Shown here one piece after another: positions 58,619-60,741 of a stretch of DNA of 60,741 nucleotides. Location of the stretch: NCBI GenBank assembly GCA_910587915.1, contig CAJUOB010000016.1, positions 1 through 60,741 of the forward strand, given 5' to 3'. The position numbers were made by a program, and so were the translations under genes. Each line of letters starts with the position of its first letter. Position 1 is the stretch's first letter. This DNA is from an uncultured Muribaculaceae bacterium (lineage in GTDB: Bacteria; Bacteroidota; Bacteroidia; Bacteroidales; Muribaculaceae). The notes beneath the pieces are model-generated. The model saw only the letters and a list, made by a program, of their open reading frames with translations. It had not been told where the DNA came from and did not search any database.

Positions 58619-60121
58619 CTACTTTTTGGGCTGAATGAGGTAGGTGACAGGATGGTAATCGCGGATAGCCTCTGCTGTGGCGATAGGGTTGTCGAGTCCT
58701 TCCATTCCTGCTTTCTTAGCACTCTCGAACAGGGCGATGGCGCCTTTCATGTCGCCACGCTTGGCTGCGAGGATGCCACGTGCATAGTCGGTGAGAGGAG
58801 AGTTGCCGGCCTTGAGGAGATGGCTCTGGGCCTTGTCGAGCTGACCTTGCTGCAGCTCGATGTTGGCAGCGTTGAGGTTGAGCATCGGGTCGTCGGGGTA
58901 TACTTCGACCGCTTTCATGAATACATCGCAGTACTCATGCGAGCCTTCGGGGTACGACTGTGCAAGGGTGTAGAAGTCGACGGCGCGGAGTCGCGAGGGG
59001 TCGGCGGCATATGCACGCTTGATGTCGGCCAGCGAAGTGTAGACCTTGATGGTGTACTTCACGTTGTAGTCGGAGTGGCGCAGCCAGGGGTATATCTCCT
59101 TAAGGATAAGGCGGTAATCCTCGGGGTAGCGTGTCTGTATAGCCAGATTCTTGTTGTCGAAGCCGAGGGGACCGTCGATGATCTCGAGGATTTCGGGACG
59201 GTGGCTTATGTCGAACTGCATGGAGTCGGTGATGTAGCGGCGTAGGCCGGCCCAGTCCTCGGGCTCATAGCTCGATGTCACGGTAGTGTCGGGGAACTTA
59301 TACAGGTCGCGGACATAGCGGCGCAGGGTCTCGGTACGGCCCATGGCCAGGCGCACGTTGTTGTCGTAGGGGCCTTCGGGCGAAGCGAAACCTTTGATGT
59401 GTACCCGGGTGATGGTGGCGTCGGTGTCGCGGCGCACGTACTCGATGGAGTTGATGATCTTGTCGAGCTCGTGGCGGTTGTTCATGTAGTTCTCCTTGAG
59501 TTCGGTGCGGTTCACCACAAAGGTGATGAATGCGCTACCCTCGATATTCTTGGTCACGGGGCCTGCATCGACCGGGGGCGCGAACACGAAGGGCGCTTCG
59601 AATGCCGGGCGTGTGACGTCGATCTTGGCCATTGGCACCATGCCGTTGGGCGATGGTCCGGCCATTGGCTCGGGCTTGTCGCAGCAGTTTGCTGTTGCGG
59701 CGCGCATCTCGAGGGTGCAGTGGTCCATCCAGGGGAGCATGTCGAACTCGCGGTCGTACTGCACGCGTGCGGGCTTTCCGGCGCGATATATGTCGGCGTC
59801 GCCACCGTCGAGGAATCCATTGCGCAGATAGTGGTACCAGCGGTTGCGTCCGGCCACGGTGATGGGCTCGAGTTCGAGGCTGTCGGTGCGTCCGGCGGCC
59901 ATGAGCACGGGTGTGAGTATCATCTCGCGGTCGCGCGGCAGGTCGAATGCCGATGGGTCGATGGCGATTTTCACCCGTACGCGGTGAACTGTTTCATCCA
60001 CCGATACGTTGAGATTGGAGAGATTGATTGTGGTGCTGTCGGCACGCATGTCGAAAGCCCATGTGGCCTGAGCGGCGATGGCCGCTGCGGCAGAAATGCT
60101 GAGTATGCGTTTGATGGTCAT
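58619..60121 (-). CDS. DUF3868 protein with OmpA-like domain and TPRs
   Basis: The 500-residue protein has a signal peptide (to about residue 22), an N-terminal DUF3868 domain (about 25-160), an OmpA-like domain with IKGFASPEGPYDNNVRLAMG near residues 243-262, and a C-terminal pair of TPR-like helices near 400-470 (DDPMLNLNAANIELQQGQL). It sits between DUF3575 and Mfa1 genes, the usual place in Bacteroidales fimbrial loci, and is thought to attach the organelle to peptidoglycan or the outer membrane. The exact role is unproven. Confidence 0.85.
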   Translation of the reverse strand: MTIKRILSISAAAAIAAQATWAFDMRADSTTINLSNLNVSVDETVHRVRVKIAIDPSAFDLPRDREMILTPVLMAAGRTDSLELEPITVAGRNRWYHYLRNGFLDGGDADIYRAGKPARVQYDREFDMLPWMDHCTLEMRAATANCCDKPEPMAGPSPNGMVPMAKIDVTRPAFEAPFVFAPPVDAGPVTKNIEGSAFITFVVNRTELKENYMNNRHELDKIINSIEYVRRDTDATITRVHIKGFASPEGPYDNNVRLAMGRTETLRRYVRDLYKFPDTTVTSSYEPEDWAGLRRYITDSMQFDISHRPEILEIIDGPLGFDNKNLAIQTRYPEDYRLILKEIYPWLRHSDYNVKYTIKVYTSLADIKRAYAADPSRLRAVDFYTLAQSYPEGSHEYCDVFMKAVEVYPDDPMLNLNAANIELQQGQLDKAQSHLLKAGNSPLTDYARGILAAKRGDMKGAIALFESAKKAGMEGLDNPIATAEAIRDYHPVTYLIQPKK

Positions 60122-60134
60122 GACTATGGCGTGC

Positions 60135-60741
60135 TTAGAAAAGATATATAATGTTGATGGCGGCTTTTGTCGGGCCGAAGTAGTTGTGGGGAGTGTTCTC
60201 CTTTATTTTCTTTCCGCAGTCGGCGCAGCGGTATGTATCGTAGCGCGAGTAGATCCATCCGATGCCGATTTCGGCTTCGATGTTCCAGTGGCGGTCGAGA
60301 ATCCATGAGTAGCCATATGCCACACCGGCACCGGCCATCCATCCCTGACGGCGATGGTCTTTAAGCTCCCGGAAATCCGTGCCGAGGAATTTGAACGGAA
60401 GGTCCATGTGGCCGAAGTTGAACTGTCCGCCGAGCACATGGGCGCCCACAAAGTGGCCTGCGAACCGCTGGCAGAACCAATAGCGGCCCTCGGGCTGGAT
60501 CACCCATTGCTTCCACAAGTGGTTGTTCACTTTCCAGGCGTTGAGCTGGCCCGAAAGATCGATTGTCCATTTGGGAGCGACCCCAACCTCCACTCCAATG
60601 GAAGGTGTGAGAACAGCGTCGTAAAGAAGATTCGTTTTCAATGCCACATCCTGACCGTGGGCCGGAAGCAGGGCTATGAGGAATAGCGGGCCAGCGGATT
60701 TTTCCAGTTGGTGAGCGATGATGTCAGGCGTATAGTGTCGC
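60135..60741 (-). CDS. DUF3575 outer-membrane protein (start outside the window)
   Basis: The frame from 60135 is open all the way to the window edge, so the gene is partial at its 5' end. The residues before the first internal GTG read as a signal peptide, ending PLFLIALLPAHG before Gln-Asp-Val, so the internal start is not the real one. The mature part of about 175 residues has aromatic beta-strands such as ALKTNLLYDAVLTPSIGVEV, the DUF3575 pattern, and a short CxxC pair (CADCGKK). It is the first gene seen in the fimbrial locus and ends 13 bases before the DUF3868 start. Confidence 0.82.
   Translation of the reverse strand, partial: RHYTPDIIAHQLEKSAGPLFLIALLPAHGQDVALKTNLLYDAVLTPSIGVEVGVAPKWTIDLSGQLNAWKVNNHLWKQWVIQPEGRYWFCQRFAGHFVGAHVLGGQFNFGHMDLPFKFLGTDFRELKDHRRQGWMAGAGVAYGYSWILDRHWNIEAEIGIGWIYSRYDTYRCADCGKKIKENTPHNYFGPTKAAINIIYLF

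Noticed and set aside
1..60741. tRNA, rRNA, CRISPR array, insertion sequence or named riboswitch
   Set aside because: I scanned intergenic stretches by eye for these and saw none; this is not a substitute for covariance-model searches.

Overview
The window is a stretch of chromosome from a member of the Bacteroidota, most likely order Bacteroidales; a Muribaculaceae-like organism is my best guess, not proven. Three things point there: at least nine promoters of the Bacteroidota form TTTG-N19/21-TAnnTTTG, family-restricted proteins (DUF3078, DUF3943, DUF2723, DUF3868, DUF3575, Mfa1/FimB fimbrillins, Bacteroidota-type FadL-like porin) and many signal peptides that leave Gln at +1. Base composition is fairly GC-rich through most of the window and clearly AT-richer in the first ~1 kb and in parts of the fimbrial tip gene.

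Layout. 1-930: an AT-rich secreted-protein gene broken by a frameshift. 1250-4560: an isolated GH106-type alpha-L-rhamnosidase with its own promoter and terminator. 4574-9967 (minus): M48 peptidase-upp, then pheT-zinc-ribbon membrane protein-yebC. 10022-16166 (plus): a glutaminyl cyclase-like lipoprotein and sufE, then coaX-porin-lptC-CorC-bcp with overlapping stop/start codons. 16155-21663 (minus): rimP-nusA-infB-folK, whose whole leader is one strong hairpin. 21747-23194: a hexapeptide acyltransferase and an ECF sigma factor. 23341-30963 (minus): phoH-purC-menG-DUF3078-two unknown secreted proteins-hppA. 31026-32330 (minus): an SDR and a small secreted protein. 32348-37792 (minus): cvpA-sufB-sufC-sufD-sufS. 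37873-43336 (minus): a glycosyltransferase and two tandem serine hydrolase lipoproteins, then a divergent dxs with a terminator-like hairpin upstream of it. 43404-49809 (minus): DUF3943, then DUF2723-polysaccharide deacetylase-queG. 49873-60741 (minus): a type V (Mfa/Fim-like) fimbrial locus running DUF3575-DUF3868-Mfa1-FimB/Mfa2-accessory fimbrillin-tip protein.

How the parts fit. Much of the window is housekeeping: translation (pheT, infB, nusA, rimP, yebC), Fe-S assembly (Suf, with sufE placed apart), cofactors (coaX, folK, menG, dxs, queG) and purines/pyrimidines (purC, upp). The rest is envelope biology: LPS export, outer-membrane proteins, N-terminal pyroglutamate formation and fimbriae. 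The most notable observations are a serine-hydrolase paralogue that has lost its SxxK serine and lysine next to an intact copy, an in-frame TGA that splits the fimbrial tip protein, a hairpin that fills the rimP operon leader, several predicted leaderless or near-leaderless mRNAs, and three Tyr-rich repeats at the C-terminus of the accessory fimbrillin. I saw no tRNA, rRNA, CRISPR array, insertion sequence or known riboswitch.
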